Origin: Cryobacterium sp.
GTDB taxonomy: Bacteria; Actinomycetota; Actinomycetes; Actinomycetales; Microbacteriaceae
Direction: 5' to 3'
Length of the DNA: 64,000 nt
Assembly: GCA_019639015.1 (NCBI GenBank)
Contig: JAHBSS010000003.1
Coordinates: 1 to 64,000, forward strand
Below the pieces are notes generated by a model, which was given only the letters and a program-made list of their open reading frames with translations, had not been told where the DNA came from and did no database searches. Of the stretch, positions 44,346 to 53,950 are shown in pieces (the first letter of the stretch is position 1; each line of letters starts with the position of its first letter). Position numbers and translations under genes: made by a program.

Positions 44346-45685
44346 GTAGACCGAGCCCGATCCGTAATCCGGATTTCTCTTCCCCGAAAGTCATGACGAA
44401 AAGAGCTTGGTGGCTCGTCATCCTGAACCTAATTCTTCCGGGAAGCGCGCAGCTAATCGCGGGAAATCGCTTCATTGGCAAGGTTGGCATTTGGGCAACC
44501 CTTGGAGCATTGATTGCAATAGGGCTTGGGTTGCTGATCAATTGGATTTCGCCAGCGACGATGATCGGCCTTCTAACAAATCCGATGAGCCTCACGGTGC
44601 TTCAATCGGTCTTGATCGCCTATTGCATCTTGTGGGTAGTTCTCACGCTCGACACCTTGAGACTCGTGAGAATCGTGAAACTTTGGCCAAGCGCAAGATG
44701 GGCGGTTTCGATTCTTGCGATAACGGGGCTTGTCATTGGACTTGGCGGTGCCGGTTACGCTGCAACGGTTGCCGGCAGCGCGCGCGGGGCAATATTGAAG
44801 ATCTTTGAAAGTCAAAAACAAATAGAGCCACCCGTCGACGGGCGCTACAACATCCTGCTGCTTGGAGGGGATGCCGGACCAGATCGTTTGGGGCTTCGAC
44901 CTGACAGCATTTCCGTTGCAAGTATCGACGCGAAGACTGGTCAGCTTGTGTTGATCGGAGTGCCGAGAAATACGGAACGTGCGACTTTCGCAAAAGGTTC
45001 ACCGTTGTACGGGCCCTTCCCGAACGGTTACGACTGTGGTGACCTTTGTCTTATCAGTTACCTTTACACCTACGGTCAGGAGCATCCCGAGCTGTACCCA
45101 AATGCCGTAAAAGAAGGTTCGCAACCGGGCATTGAGGCGATGCGCGACGCCGTTGAGGGGCTACTCGGTTTGAAGCTCCAATACTTTGTGCTCATCGACA
45201 TGCAAGGCTTTGCGGATTTAATCGACGCTTTGGGCGGAATAACTTTGGATGTCCCACAACGAACCCCGCTAGCTGCAGCAATTCCCGGATCGAAACCGTT
45301 TGGTTGGGTTGAAGCTGGCACTCAACACCTGAACGGTGAAACAGCGCTTTGGTACTCACGCTCGCGCTATGAAAGCACGGATTATTCCCGAATGAGCAGA
45401 CAGCGAGACGTGCAAGAAGCAATTCTGAGACAGTTCACTCCGCAAAATGTGATCTTGCGATTCCAAGCTGTGGCCGCCGCGGGAACGCAAGTGGTAAAGA
45501 CAGACATTCCGGCGACGATGCTTGGACCGCTTGGGGATTTGTCGATCAAGGCAAAGAAGTTGCCGGTAACGAGACTCGAATTGGTGCCAGAAGAGTTCAA
45601 TCCTGCTTATCCGGATCTTAAAAAGATCTCTGCGGCAATCAAGGACGCTTTCAACCCGAAAGCTACCTCGAAGCCAACTCCTTGA
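44342..45685 (+). CDS. LytR-CpsA-Psr (LCP) family glycopolymer transferase
   Basis: A 447-residue enzyme expected to move lipid-linked glycopolymer onto peptidoglycan. About four hydrophobic segments in the first 142 residues (about 22-40, 48-68, 80-102, 120-142) precede the external LCP domain: [11 protein letters not shown] with the conserved acidic residues, [19 protein letters not shown], and the late [22 protein letters not shown] arginine cluster. Canonical LCP proteins have one helix, so the N-terminal part is longer than usual. GTG start overlapping the purE stop. It heads the sugar-gene region and probably acts on its product. Confidence 0.9.
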   Translation: MSRPSPIRNPDFSSPKVMTKRAWWLVILNLILPGSAQLIAGNRFIGKVGIWATLGALIAIGLGLLINWISPATMIGLLTNPMSLTVLQSVLIAYCILWVVLTLDTLRLVRIVKLWPSARWAVSILAITGLVIGLGGAGYAATVAGSARGAILKIFESQKQIEPPVDGRYNILLLGGDAGPDRLGLRPDSISVASIDAKTGQLVLIGVPRNTERATFAKGSPLYGPFPNGYDCGDLCLISYLYTYGQEHPELYPNAVKEGSQPGIEAMRDAVEGLLGLKLQYFVLIDMQGFADLIDALGGITLDVPQRTPLAAAIPGSKPFGWVEAGTQHLNGETALWYSRSRYESTDYSRMSRQRDVQEAILRQFTPQNVILRFQAVAAAGTQVVKTDIPATMLGPLGDLSIKAKKLPVTRLELVPEEFNPAYPDLKKISAAIKDAFNPKATSKPTP

Positions 45686-45729
45686 CGTCTGCACTTTAGT
45701 CCGTCTAGGTATAGCGGCTAAAGGTCAGT

Positions 45730-46587
45730 TCAAGCCTGATCGAATAGGCCGCGTTGGCTAGCTTCAATCAGTGCTAACCGCCAGTCGCGCAATGGTGGAA
45801 GCCCGGCTTGGTTCCAATGATCGTGACCGAGCACTGAATATGCAGGTCGCGGGGCGGGTCGCACAAACTGGTCACTAGTTGTTGGTTTAACTCTGTTCGG
45901 GTCCAATCCAGCAACTTCGAACACTGCTTTGGCGAATTCGAACCAACTCGCCTGACCACTGTTTGTCGCGTGATAGATACCGGGAGATAAATTCTGGTCG
46001 AGTGCAAGTACTATCTGGCGGGCAACATCCGCAGTCCATGTCGGTTGCCCCAACTGATCGTCTACAACGTTTACGGTTTCAGTTTGCCGAGCGAGTCGAA
46101 CCATGGTCTTCGCGAAGTTTGGGCCGTGAGCGCCGTAAAGCCAAGCTGTTCGAACGATGTATGTCGAAGGCGGACCATATTTGAGCACTAGTCGCTCGCC
46201 TTCCGCTTTCGTGCGGCCATACGCCGAGACGGGATTAGTTGGAGCATCCTCGGAATAGGGGGTAGTTGCTGTGCCGTCAAACACGTAATCCGTCGAAATG
46301 TGCACGAGTTTCGCCCCGTTATTCGCTGCCGCCTCGGCAAGGTTTGCCGCCCCAGTTGCGTTGATGGCAAGGGCGGCGTCCTCGTGCTCTTCAGCGTCAT
46401 CGACCTTCGTGTATGCCGCGCAATTTATTACAACGTCGTGGCCCTCAACCGCGAGGTTCACCGCATCCGGATCGGTCACATCGAGTTGGCGCCGATCAAG
46501 AGCAGTGACATCGCGTCCAGTTAGCGCCAACTGGATGTCGTGACCGAGCATCCCAGAAGCACCCGTTACTAAATATCTGCCGTTCAC
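45730..46587 (-). CDS. rfbD: dTDP-4-dehydrorhamnose reductase
   Basis: A 285-residue short-chain dehydrogenase reductase performing the last step of dTDP-L-rhamnose synthesis. Seen: YLVTGASGMLGHDIQLAL, VINCAAYTKVDDAEEHEDAALAINATG, STDYVFDG, and YGRTKAEGE with the catalytic Tyr-Lys. GTG start; its ribosome site (AAAGG, 7 bases upstream) lies within the last codons of the vapC gene, so translation continues through the toxin cassette. Confidence 0.95.
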   Translation of the reverse strand: MNGRYLVTGASGMLGHDIQLALTGRDVTALDRRQLDVTDPDAVNLAVEGHDVVINCAAYTKVDDAEEHEDAALAINATGAANLAEAAANNGAKLVHISTDYVFDGTATTPYSEDAPTNPVSAYGRTKAEGERLVLKYGPPSTYIVRTAWLYGAHGPNFAKTMVRLARQTETVNVVDDQLGQPTWTADVARQIVLALDQNLSPGIYHATNSGQASWFEFAKAVFEVAGLDPNRVKPTTSDQFVRPAPRPAYSVLGHDHWNQAGLPPLRDWRLALIEASQRGLFDQA

Positions 46588-46588
46588 G

Positions 46589-47002
46589 TCAAACCTTTAT
46601 GACAGTCAAGTCGCAGAGATCGGCAATAACTTCAAAGTCGTCGACTTGAGTTATCACCGGGAGGCTATTTGCAAGGGCAATGGCAGCTATCCAAAGATCG
46701 TTCACGTTTGGACGCCTTCCCGCAAGAGAAACAACGTAACGTAATTCCCCCCAGCGGTTGGCAACTTGTGAATCAACGGGGAGCATTGAAAACCCGGCCA
46801 AGGACTCAATTGTTTCGATCCGTATAGCTCGAACTTCTGGTGATTTCGCAGCGAGAACTCCGGCAAGAAGTTCGCCTCTAGTGATAACGCTTACGAACAG
46901 TTCAACTGGCAATGCGCCAAAGTCAAGCTCGCGATGTTGTTCTAGGGCAACGAAAACACTTGTGTCCAACAGGCCCTGAAGATTGGGCAACGTTTTTGTC
47001 AC
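46589..47002 (-). CDS. vapC: PIN-domain toxin (VapC-like RNase)
   Basis: A 137-residue PIN nuclease. The four acidic positions are present: D13 (LLDTSVFV), E44 (RGELLAGV), D102 (VNDLWIAAIA) and D121/D122 (TQVDDFEVI). Family members cleave tRNA or rRNA when freed from the antitoxin. The GTG start overlaps the antitoxin stop (GTGA). The cassette lies between rfbB and rfbD. Confidence 0.92.
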   Translation of the reverse strand: MTKTLPNLQGLLDTSVFVALEQHRELDFGALPVELFVSVITRGELLAGVLAAKSPEVRAIRIETIESLAGFSMLPVDSQVANRWGELRYVVSLAGRRPNVNDLWIAAIALANSLPVITQVDDFEVIADLCDLTVIKV

Positions 47003-47250
47003 TGGATTGGCCCTAGGTCGTCAGTGGTGTCATCCCAAAGGTCGTGAGGGTGTGGTTCAGAAACAACTCGAGCAGGACGCATTGCCATGAGGTCGGCGGT
47101 GGTCAAGAACTCGCGCTTGCCTGTTTGGATCGCAACCAGTTTGGCTGCAGCAACTCCGTTAACTGTGATCGTGATGTCCTCACCGAGCCTGGCGCGTTCG
47201 ATCACAGCTGCAGTATTGTTTCGCAATTCGCGCACCGGGACTAGTGACAT
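46999..47250 (-). CDS. vapB: Antitoxin, Phd/YefM-like
   Basis: An 83-residue protein starting MSLVPVRELRNNTAAVIERARLGEDITITVNGVAAAKLVAI, the N-terminal DNA-binding fold of Phd/YefM antitoxins; the acidic tail (ARVVSEPHPHDLWDDTTDDLG) is the expected toxin-binding part. The ATG at 47250 is preferred to the longer frame because homology starts there and the repeat operator lies just upstream. It should neutralise the PIN toxin and repress its own promoter. Confidence 0.9.
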   Translation of the reverse strand: MSLVPVRELRNNTAAVIERARLGEDITITVNGVAAAKLVAIQTGKREFLTTADLMAMRPARVVSEPHPHDLWDDTTDDLGPIQ

Positions 47251-47258
47251 GACAGCAT

Positions 47259-47296
47259 TGTAGCAAGGTGTAGCTGAATGTAGCACGGTGGCTACA
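47259..47296. promoter_or_regulatory. Repeat operator of the toxin-antitoxin genes
   Basis: TGTAGC occurs at 47259, 47269 and 47279, exactly 10 bases apart, and the inverted form GCTACA at 47291. Three same-face half-sites plus one dyad, lying 9-46 bases before the antitoxin ATG, are the layout expected for cooperative antitoxin autoregulation. The last half-site overlaps the rfbB stop codon. Confidence 0.75.
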
Positions 47297-48275
47297 GGGC
47301 GGCTCGTTCTTTTAGTGGCTCCCACCACGCTCGGTTATCGCGGTACCACTGCACGACATCCGCAAGCCCCTGCTCAAACGGTACTTGCGGTGCATAGCCG
47401 AGCTCGGTGCTGATCCTTGCGATATCAACCGAGTATCGCAAGTCATGGCCTTTGCGATCCTCGACCTTGTCAACGAATGACCAATCTCGGCCGGTTGCCT
47501 CAAGGAGCATGCCGGTTAGTTCCCTATTTGTCAGTTCAGTTCCACCGCCGATGTTGTAAATCTCGCCGGCGCGACCCTTCGCCAACACGAGCGCGATCCC
47601 GCGACAGTGGTCGTCAACATGCAACCAGTCACGGATGTTATTTCCAGCCCCGTAAAGCGGCACATGCTTTCCGTCGATCAAGTTTGTAACAAACAGCGGA
47701 ATCAACTTTTCCGGAAAATGGTAAGGCCCGTAATTGTTTGAGCAGCGAGTTATCGACACGTTCAAGCCATGGGTTTTGAAATAACTTCTGGCTACGAGAT
47801 CACTCGAAGCTTTCGAGGCAGAATAGGGCGAGTTCGGTTCGAGAATGTGGTCCTCGCGCCAAGAACCCTCGGAGATCGAGCCGTAAACCTCATCCGTTGA
47901 AACATGCACGAACTTTTTTACACCAGCTTTAAGGGAAGCATCCAAGAGTCGTTGAGTTCCAAGCACGTTCGTCTCGATGAAAATGGATGCGTCGCGCACC
48001 GAGCGGTCGACGTGCGACTCAGCTGCGAAATGTACGACGGCGTCGAAACCTGGAAGCAACGTTTCAAGCAGGCTCGAATCACGAATGTCTCCGTGTACAA
48101 AGGAGTACTTCGGTGACGCCTCGATGGGCGCAAGGTTCGCTAGATTTCCGGAGTAGGTAAGTGCGTCGAGCACGGTAACGCTCGCACCTTCAGTGCCGGG
48201 TAGTTCACCCAAAAGAGTCCGTCGAACGAAGTTGGATCCGATAAATCCGGCACCGCCGGTGACAAGCAGTTTCAA
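47292..48275 (-). CDS. rfbB: dTDP-glucose 4,6-dehydratase
   Basis: A 327-residue extended SDR: LLVTGGAGFIGSNFVRR, HFAAESHVDRSV, VSTDEVYGSI and the YSASKASSD catalytic Tyr-Lys. It makes dTDP-4-keto-6-deoxyglucose from dTDP-glucose. The start is the TTG at 48275: GGAGG lies 6 bases upstream, and it overlaps the stop of the glycosyltransferase gene (TTGA). The open frame extends 29 codons further without support. Confidence 0.95.
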   Translation of the reverse strand: MKLLVTGGAGFIGSNFVRRTLLGELPGTEGASVTVLDALTYSGNLANLAPIEASPKYSFVHGDIRDSSLLETLLPGFDAVVHFAAESHVDRSVRDASIFIETNVLGTQRLLDASLKAGVKKFVHVSTDEVYGSISEGSWREDHILEPNSPYSASKASSDLVARSYFKTHGLNVSITRCSNNYGPYHFPEKLIPLFVTNLIDGKHVPLYGAGNNIRDWLHVDDHCRGIALVLAKGRAGEIYNIGGGTELTNRELTGMLLEATGRDWSFVDKVEDRKGHDLRYSVDIARISTELGYAPQVPFEQGLADVVQWYRDNRAWWEPLKERAAL

Positions 48276-49174
48276 TCCGATCCTCCAGATTTTCGAACGC
48301 GATTCGACAGTACCTTTGAGCGAATATTCAGTCCGGTCGTTAGAGCGATTCGCAGCGGCCAAAGCACCGGGCCGGAATACTTTTTACTCAAGAAACGCTT
48401 GGCGCTCTTGTGGTGCTCAGCAATCATTTTCGCAGATGCACTAATGCTTGAAGTCGTCGAGTGCGCTCCGGAGTGGGTGACTTTTGCGGTCGGCTCGTAG
48501 CGGTTGATATACCCTCGCTTACCTAATCTGTAGCCAAGGTCGACGTCTTCGAAGTACATGAAATAGCCTTCGTCGAACCCGCCAATTTCATCAAACGCGC
48601 TTCTACGAACTAGCAAGCAAGAGCCAGAAAGCCAGCCTGTGTCTCTTGCCACTTGATCGTCATCTGAGTCGATTCTGTAGCGCCTGCTCCACGGGTTCTT
48701 GGGCCAAATATTTACAAACATTGCGTGCCCGACACCCGTGCGAATTGACGGCACGGCTCGCGCTGACGGGTAGATCGAACCGTCTTCGTTGAAAACCGCT
48801 GGCCCTATCGCCGCAATTCGTTCGTCCTGGCTAGCAACCGCAATCAATCGATCTATTGATCCGGTTCCTAAAGTCACGTCAGGATTGCTGATTAATACCC
48901 ACTCGATTTGTTTTGGCAACGCAGCAACTGCCTGATTGCTTGCACCGCCATATCCGAGGTTTCGCGTCATCGCGAGATAAATTGCTCCTGCGGTTTTAGC
49001 GATCCTTGCGACCGAGCCGCTCGTCGGCAAATTGTCGGCGATTACTGTGACGGCTGATTGGCTTGAGGCCGCCGGTACCGAAGCGAGAAAGGCGGGTAGA
49101 ACTGACTCGGAGCCGTAACTAACTGTTACCACCCCGAGGCGTCCATTAGGTTTCTCGCCCCCAGAATTCGCCAT
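48272..49174 (-). CDS. Family-2 glycosyltransferase, rhamnosyltransferase-like (WbbL type)
   Basis: About 300 residues. GT-A fold with VVTVSYGSESVLPAFL, the acidic motif WVLISNPDVTLG and the acceptor loop SGSCLLVRRSAFDEIGGFDEGYFMYFEDVDLGYRLGKRGY, close in pattern to WbbL rhamnosyltransferases. In M. tuberculosis the neighbouring wbbL attaches rhamnose to the lipid-linked cell-wall precursor; the same step is likely but unproven here. The ATG at 49174 is only about 4 bases downstream of the predicted transcription start (TAAGAT box at 49185-49190). Confidence 0.88.
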   Translation of the reverse strand: MANSGGEKPNGRLGVVTVSYGSESVLPAFLASVPAASSQSAVTVIADNLPTSGSVARIAKTAGAIYLAMTRNLGYGGASNQAVAALPKQIEWVLISNPDVTLGTGSIDRLIAVASQDERIAAIGPAVFNEDGSIYPSARAVPSIRTGVGHAMFVNIWPKNPWSRRYRIDSDDDQVARDTGWLSGSCLLVRRSAFDEIGGFDEGYFMYFEDVDLGYRLGKRGYINRYEPTAKVTHSGAHSTTSSISASAKMIAEHHKSAKRFLSKKYSGPVLWPLRIALTTGLNIRSKVLSNRVRKSGGSD

Positions 49175-49236
49175 AATGCGCACAATCTTAGTTCGCCGAG
49201 GTTCCTTGGGCTGAATGCTTGCCTAGACTTGCCCTC

Positions 49237-50253
49237 GTGCGGATGCCAAATCCAGACCATAGTTCGACATCCGAGAATCCGACAAAGATCTCGGTAGCGT
49301 TGTGCACGTTCAACGGTGAAAAGTACCTGAAGGAACAACTCGAAAGCATTGTCAAGCAGTCCCGTCCAGTAGATGAGATAGTCGTCTCAGACGATGGATC
49401 AACCGATCGAACCCTCGAAATCGTCAAGATTCTTGCCAAGGCGAACCCTCAAATTAGTTGGAACATTCTTGAATCGAAAAGCTCGCTGGGTGTCACGGCA
49501 AACTTTGAACGGGCCATTTCGAATACGACTGGAAACTTCATTCTGCTTTCGGATCAAGACGACATTTGGCGAATCGATCGAGTGGCGGTTTCAATGATGG
49601 CGTTCGAACGGGACCCGCAAACATTGCTGTTTCACAGTGATGCGCGACTTGTAGATAGTCAAGGATCAGCTATCGGCGGCACGTTGTTCAAAGCGATTGG
49701 CTATTCGCGTAAAGAGCGTGGCTTAGTTAGCCGCGGGAAGGCACTAACGGTTCTGCTAAGAAGAAACACCGTTACCGGTGCCACAACCGCATTTAAAAGG
49801 GAACTGTTTGAGCTTGCGAAACCGTTCCCTCCCAGTTGGGTTCACGACGAGTGGTTAACAATGTTCGCCGCAATTTTTGGGCGAATTGAGTCGTCCTTAG
49901 AAGGCTTGATCGATTATCGGCAACACGATTCCAATCAAATAGGCGCAGCGGCACCGACGATTTCTGGACGCGTGCAAAAACTAGTCGAATCGCGAAGCAA
50001 GCGAAACGCACGGCTACTCGCGAGAGCGACAGATCTCGCAAATCGGATCAACTCACTCGGCAAGGATGTTTCGCAAGAAGTGCATCGACTTGTTGCCGGC
50101 AAATTGGAACATGAACAGTTTCGAAGCGCCCTGCCCAACTCGCGATTTAAACGAATAATCCCGATCAAGTTCGAGGCGTTGCGGGGCAGGTATTCAAGAT
50201 TCGGACGGGCTCGTTTTGATATCCCGAGAGACTTGTTACAACCGCCGGACTAG
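49237..50253 (+). CDS. Family-2 glycosyltransferase
   Basis: About 338 residues. N-terminal ISVALCTFNGEKYLKEQLESIVKQSRPVDEIVVSDDGSTDRT and LLSDQDDIWR (DxD-type motif), followed by HDEWLTMFAA, which is typical of rhamnosyltransferases of rhamnan/O-antigen synthesis (RfbF/RgpB-like). The TAGACT box at 49224-49229 ends 7 bases before a GTG at 49237, pointing to leaderless translation; the ATG two codons later is the alternative. It is divergent from the WbbL-like gene. Confidence 0.87.
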   Translation: MRMPNPDHSSTSENPTKISVALCTFNGEKYLKEQLESIVKQSRPVDEIVVSDDGSTDRTLEIVKILAKANPQISWNILESKSSLGVTANFERAISNTTGNFILLSDQDDIWRIDRVAVSMMAFERDPQTLLFHSDARLVDSQGSAIGGTLFKAIGYSRKERGLVSRGKALTVLLRRNTVTGATTAFKRELFELAKPFPPSWVHDEWLTMFAAIFGRIESSLEGLIDYRQHDSNQIGAAAPTISGRVQKLVESRSKRNARLLARATDLANRINSLGKDVSQEVHRLVAGKLEHEQFRSALPNSRFKRIIPIKFEALRGRYSRFGRARFDIPRDLLQPPD

Positions 50254-50311
50254 CCCTAGGTTCAACTTCTTAGCAGAGGCCCGTTTCAGCGATTCTTTTC
50301 GCACGCACCGG

Positions 50312-50317
50312 TAGGCT
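50312..50317 (+). promoter_or_regulatory. -10 box for leaderless rfbC-rfbA transcript
   Basis: TAGGCT ends 6 bases before the GTG at 50324; the start base would be the G of GTG. Confidence 0.55.
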
Positions 50318-50323
50318 CAAGGG

Positions 50324-50938
50324 GTGCAGATTCGAGAGCTTTCCATACCGGATTCCTTCGAGGTGACACCCACCCAACACGCGGACGACCGTGGCGTGTT
50401 CTTGGAGTGGTATCGGTTCGACAAGCTCGAGGAACACCTCGGGCATCCGCTCACTCTTCGCCAAGCCAACACTTCTGTGTCAAGAAGGGCAGTAGTGCGC
50501 GGCATCCATTTCGCTGACGTCCCACTCGGGCAAGCCAAGTACGTCACCGTGAATTCTGGCGCAATTTTGGACTTCATCATTGACATCAGAGTTGGTTCTG
50601 AAACTTTCGGCAAATGGGAAAGCGTCTTGCTAGATGACGTTGACCGCAAGGCTGTCTATTTGGCGGAAGGGTTAGGTCATTTATTTCTCGCCCTTTCGGA
50701 CAAAGCGACGGTAAGTTATCTTGTTTCTGATATTTACCGACCGGGCGCAGAACACGGGGTTAATCCGCTGGATGTCGAGATCGGCTTGAAGTTTCCCATC
50801 GATGAGGGCGACCTAATTTTCTCGGATAAGGATAAAGTCGCACCAAGTTTGAGCGAGGCGAAATCTAGGGGACTGCTTCCGACTTTCGATGCTTGCCGCG
50901 ATTTCTATGCTTCTTTAAATAGGGAGGCGAACAAGTGA
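50324..50938 (+). CDS. rfbC: dTDP-4-dehydrorhamnose 3,5-epimerase
   Basis: A 204-residue cupin-fold epimerase. Catalytic histidine in [20 protein letters not shown], then [17 protein letters not shown], and the tyrosine region [27 protein letters not shown]. Converts dTDP-4-keto-6-deoxyglucose to the L-rhamno form. GTG start; overlaps rfbA by GTGA. Confidence 0.94.
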   Translation: MQIRELSIPDSFEVTPTQHADDRGVFLEWYRFDKLEEHLGHPLTLRQANTSVSRRAVVRGIHFADVPLGQAKYVTVNSGAILDFIIDIRVGSETFGKWESVLLDDVDRKAVYLAEGLGHLFLALSDKATVSYLVSDIYRPGAEHGVNPLDVEIGLKFPIDEGDLIFSDKDKVAPSLSEAKSRGLLPTFDACRDFYASLNREANK

Positions 50939-51804
50939 AGGGGATCATCCTGGCCGGGGGTACCGGTACAAGACTCTGGCCGATTACAAAAGGCGTATCA
51001 AAACAACTCATTCCGGTTTATGACAAGCCGATGATTTACTACCCGTTGTCGACTCTCATGCTCGCGGGAATTCGAGAAATCCTGATCATTACGACAACGG
51101 ATGACTTGCCACAATTTCAAAGACTTCTTGGCGACGGTAGTGCCATTGGACTCGACTTAAGTTACGCGATCCAACCCAGTCCAGATGGCTTGGCGCAAGC
51201 GTTCATAATTGGGGAGCAGTTCATTGGTGACTCGAAAGTGGCCCTGATTCTTGGCGACAACATTTTCCATGGAGTCGGACTCGGTTCGAGCTTGAACCAA
51301 AACACCGACGTTGAAGGCGCGGTAATTTTCGCCTACCAAGTTTCGAATCCAAAGGCCTATGGGGTCGTGGAATTTGACTCAAGTTTGAAAGCAGTCTCGA
51401 TTGAGGAAAAGCCGGAAAACCCAAAGAGCCGGTTTGCTGTCCCGGGACTCTATTTTTATGACAACTCAGTCATCGAGATAGCGAAATCCATCAAACCCAG
51501 CGCTCGCGGTGAACTGGAAATCACCGCGGTAAACGAGCACTATTTGCGCGAGGGACTCTTGAATGTGCAGGTTCTTGACCGTGGCACGGCGTGGCTTGAC
51601 ACCGGCACTTTCGAATCAATGATTCAAGCGACCGAATTCGTGAAAGTCGTCGAGCAGCGTCAAGGTTTCAAGATCGGTTGTATCGAAGAAATTGCTTGGC
51701 GAGCCGGCTGGATTAGTGATACTCAATTACGATCGCTCGCAGAGCCTCTTATTAAGAGCGGGTACGGAAATTACCTTGTCGAGTTGCTAGCTCAGAAACC
51801 ATGA
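50935..51804 (+). CDS. rfbA: Glucose-1-phosphate thymidylyltransferase
   Basis: A 289-residue nucleotidyltransferase making dTDP-glucose. N-terminal [53 protein letters not shown] and the [20 protein letters not shown] segment are diagnostic. With rfbB, rfbC and rfbD the dTDP-rhamnose pathway is complete in this window. GTG start overlapping rfbC; the stop overlaps the next start (ATGA). Confidence 0.96.
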   Translation: MKGIILAGGTGTRLWPITKGVSKQLIPVYDKPMIYYPLSTLMLAGIREILIITTTDDLPQFQRLLGDGSAIGLDLSYAIQPSPDGLAQAFIIGEQFIGDSKVALILGDNIFHGVGLGSSLNQNTDVEGAVIFAYQVSNPKAYGVVEFDSSLKAVSIEEKPENPKSRFAVPGLYFYDNSVIEIAKSIKPSARGELEITAVNEHYLREGLLNVQVLDRGTAWLDTGTFESMIQATEFVKVVEQRQGFKIGCIEEIAWRAGWISDTQLRSLAEPLIKSGYGNYLVELLAQKP

Positions 51805-53162
51805 CCAACGTCCTAGTCATAACTGGTGATCCGATCGGGTCCAGACTTGCTGGGCCCGCTATTCGGGCATGGAACATTTCGAAAGTACTTTCAGAATCAA
51901 ACGATGTTGTTTTGCTAACCACGGGAAAGCTCGACGAGGCAATCGAAGCACCGTTTGGATTGCGGTATTTGCGGCCGGGAAGTGAGAGAGAGTTCTCTGC
52001 GCTTGAACAGTGGGCCGATGTGATCCTGTTTCAAGGCTACGCATTGGAACAATTCAAGACTCTAAGGGAATCCTCGAAAATTGTTGTTGCCGATATCTAC
52101 GATCCCCTACAACTAGAAGTTCTCGAACAGGGTCGGTCACTTCCCAATGCTACTTGGGAGGTAAAAGTTGCCGAAGCAAGACGCGTCATGAATCAGCAAT
52201 TGATTTTCGCGGACTATTTCTTGTGTTCATCTGAGAGGCAAAAACTCTTCTACATTGGTCAACTTGCTGCACTCGGCAGGTTGAACCCGCAGAACTACGG
52301 CGCCGACTCGAGTTTGAGTCAAATGATAGAGGTTGTTCCATTTGGTTTGGATGCTGTTCCGCCAAAAATGTCTCGGGATGCGATTCGCGAACACGCCTCC
52401 AGAATTGGCCCTGACGACAAAATACTCATTTGGGGCGGGGGAATCTATGAATGGTTTGACCCGAAAACCCTAATTCGTGCGGTTGCAAATCTTTCAAGCT
52501 CAGGGAAACATGTTTGCCTCTATTTTCTTGGCACAAAGCATCCCCGACTAGAACCGATGGGTATCGTCGCGGAGTCGATCGCGCTAGCCGAGGAGCTTGG
52601 CGTCTTGGATCAATCAGTTTTTTTCAATGAGAACTGGGTTGATTACAGGGAGAGAGCTGACTATTTGCTCGGTGCGAACGCTGGAGTAAGCACTCACTTT
52701 TCGAGTCTTGAAACAACGCTTTCGTTTCGAACGCGAATCCTCGACTACTTGTGGGCGGGGCTTCCAATGATCGTCACTGAGGGTGATGTCTTTAGCGAAT
52801 TGGTTAAGAAAGAAGAGATGGGTCAAGTCGTCAAGGAGGGTGATGTACTTGGCCTTTCGAAAGCGATTGAGTCAGTCTTGTATGACGAAGAATTGGTCGC
52901 TCGTTTTCGAAAGAACGTTAAGCGTGTTCGAGAGCAGTATTTTTGGCCGACGGTGCTTCAGCCACTTGTGGACTTCGTCGGGTCCCCAAGACATGCGCCC
53001 GACTTTGAAAACCGTAACAGAAGGAAGGTCAGTGAACTTGCCAAATCGCAACGCGCGTACGGTATTTGGCACAACATCCGAATGACCATTCACTACCTTA
53101 AAGTTTCGGGACCAAAGGCTACAGTTTCGAGAGTCTCACGGAAGCTCAAAGACAACCCTTGA
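51801..53162 (+). CDS. Glycosyltransferase, GT-B fold (family 4-like)
   Basis: A 453-residue protein. The N-terminal half recognises the acceptor ([27 protein letters not shown]), and the C-terminal half has [24 protein letters not shown], the domain-closing [57 protein letters not shown] with the nucleotide-sugar-binding glutamates. This pattern resembles GT4 transferases of capsule and glycopeptide-lipid clusters. Third gene of the rfbC-rfbA operon, so a rhamnose-linked step is plausible. Confidence 0.86.
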   Translation: MTNVLVITGDPIGSRLAGPAIRAWNISKVLSESNDVVLLTTGKLDEAIEAPFGLRYLRPGSEREFSALEQWADVILFQGYALEQFKTLRESSKIVVADIYDPLQLEVLEQGRSLPNATWEVKVAEARRVMNQQLIFADYFLCSSERQKLFYIGQLAALGRLNPQNYGADSSLSQMIEVVPFGLDAVPPKMSRDAIREHASRIGPDDKILIWGGGIYEWFDPKTLIRAVANLSSSGKHVCLYFLGTKHPRLEPMGIVAESIALAEELGVLDQSVFFNENWVDYRERADYLLGANAGVSTHFSSLETTLSFRTRILDYLWAGLPMIVTEGDVFSELVKKEEMGQVVKEGDVLGLSKAIESVLYDEELVARFRKNVKRVREQYFWPTVLQPLVDFVGSPRHAPDFENRNRRKVSELAKSQRAYGIWHNIRMTIHYLKVSGPKATVSRVSRKLKDNP

Positions 53163-53192
53163 GTCGTCAGGGTTATCGGGATTACTGGCTAG

Positions 53193-53198
53193 TAGGCT
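53193..53198 (+). promoter_or_regulatory. -10 box, near-leaderless
   Basis: TAGGCT ends 8 bases before the ATG at 53207; the box and its following bases match those before accA almost exactly. Confidence 0.5.
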
Positions 53199-53206
53199 AA
53201 ACGGCT

Positions 53207-53950
53207 ATGAGAGTGCTTGTCGCGATTCCCGCTCTAAATGAAGCGGCGGTTCTTGGCAAAGTGCTCGACTCCCTCGCCAAGAAGCATCCGCTCAAAGATG
53301 TTGTTGTTATCGATGATGGTTCGAAGGATGCGACCGCCGATATTGCGCGAAAGTCTGGGGTGCGAGTTGTCTCACATTCGATCAATCTCGGTGTTGGTGC
53401 GGCGATGGGCACGGCTTTCAAATTCGCGGCGCGAAATGGTTACGATACCGTCGTTCAATTTGACGGTGACGGCCAGCATCGACCTGAACTAATCCGCGAC
53501 CTACTCAAGAATCTGGACCAAGCCGACATTGTCGTTGGAAGCCGATTCGCGAGCGGCGGCAAGTTCAAGTCTTCTGCCGCAAGACGCGGGGTTCAACGTT
53601 TCATTGCGTGGGTAGTTTCCCTTTACGCTCGAACCAAATTGACGGATGCAACTAGCGGCTTTCGAGCTGCTGGGCCACGAGCGGTCGAAGTTTTTGCCGC
53701 GCATTATCCAATCGAGTGGCTTGGCGACACTGTCGAATCCATTGTTTTGGCGACCCGACAGGGACTGACGGTTTGCGAGACTCCGGTCGAGATGAACGAA
53801 CGCGCAGGAGGTAAAGCGTCTCAGTCCGTATTCCGAGCGACGCTTTACACCGGGAGAATATTGTTCATTCTGGTTTTGGCGAGCATCCGAAGTGTCCCAC
53901 CCCAGTTGCGAGGGGTTTCGTTCAAGTCGAGAAGGAAGGCAAAGAGTTGA
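53207..53950 (+). CDS. Polyprenyl-phosphate glycosyltransferase (GT2, DPM1/GtrB-like)
   Basis: A 247-residue GT-A enzyme with VLVAIPALNEAAVLGKVLDSL, VVVIDDGSKDATADIARKSG, the donor motif VQFDGDGQHRPELI, and VGSRFASGGKF...RRGVQRFIAWVVSLYARTKLTDATSGFRA. Such proteins load a sugar onto undecaprenyl phosphate. Downstream come DUF2304 and two DUF2142 proteins, each overlapping its predecessor, forming a four-gene operon. Confidence 0.9.
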   Translation: MRVLVAIPALNEAAVLGKVLDSLAKKHPLKDVVVIDDGSKDATADIARKSGVRVVSHSINLGVGAAMGTAFKFAARNGYDTVVQFDGDGQHRPELIRDLLKNLDQADIVVGSRFASGGKFKSSAARRGVQRFIAWVVSLYARTKLTDATSGFRAAGPRAVEVFAAHYPIEWLGDTVESIVLATRQGLTVCETPVEMNERAGGKASQSVFRATLYTGRILFILVLASIRSVPPQLRGVSFKSRRKAKS

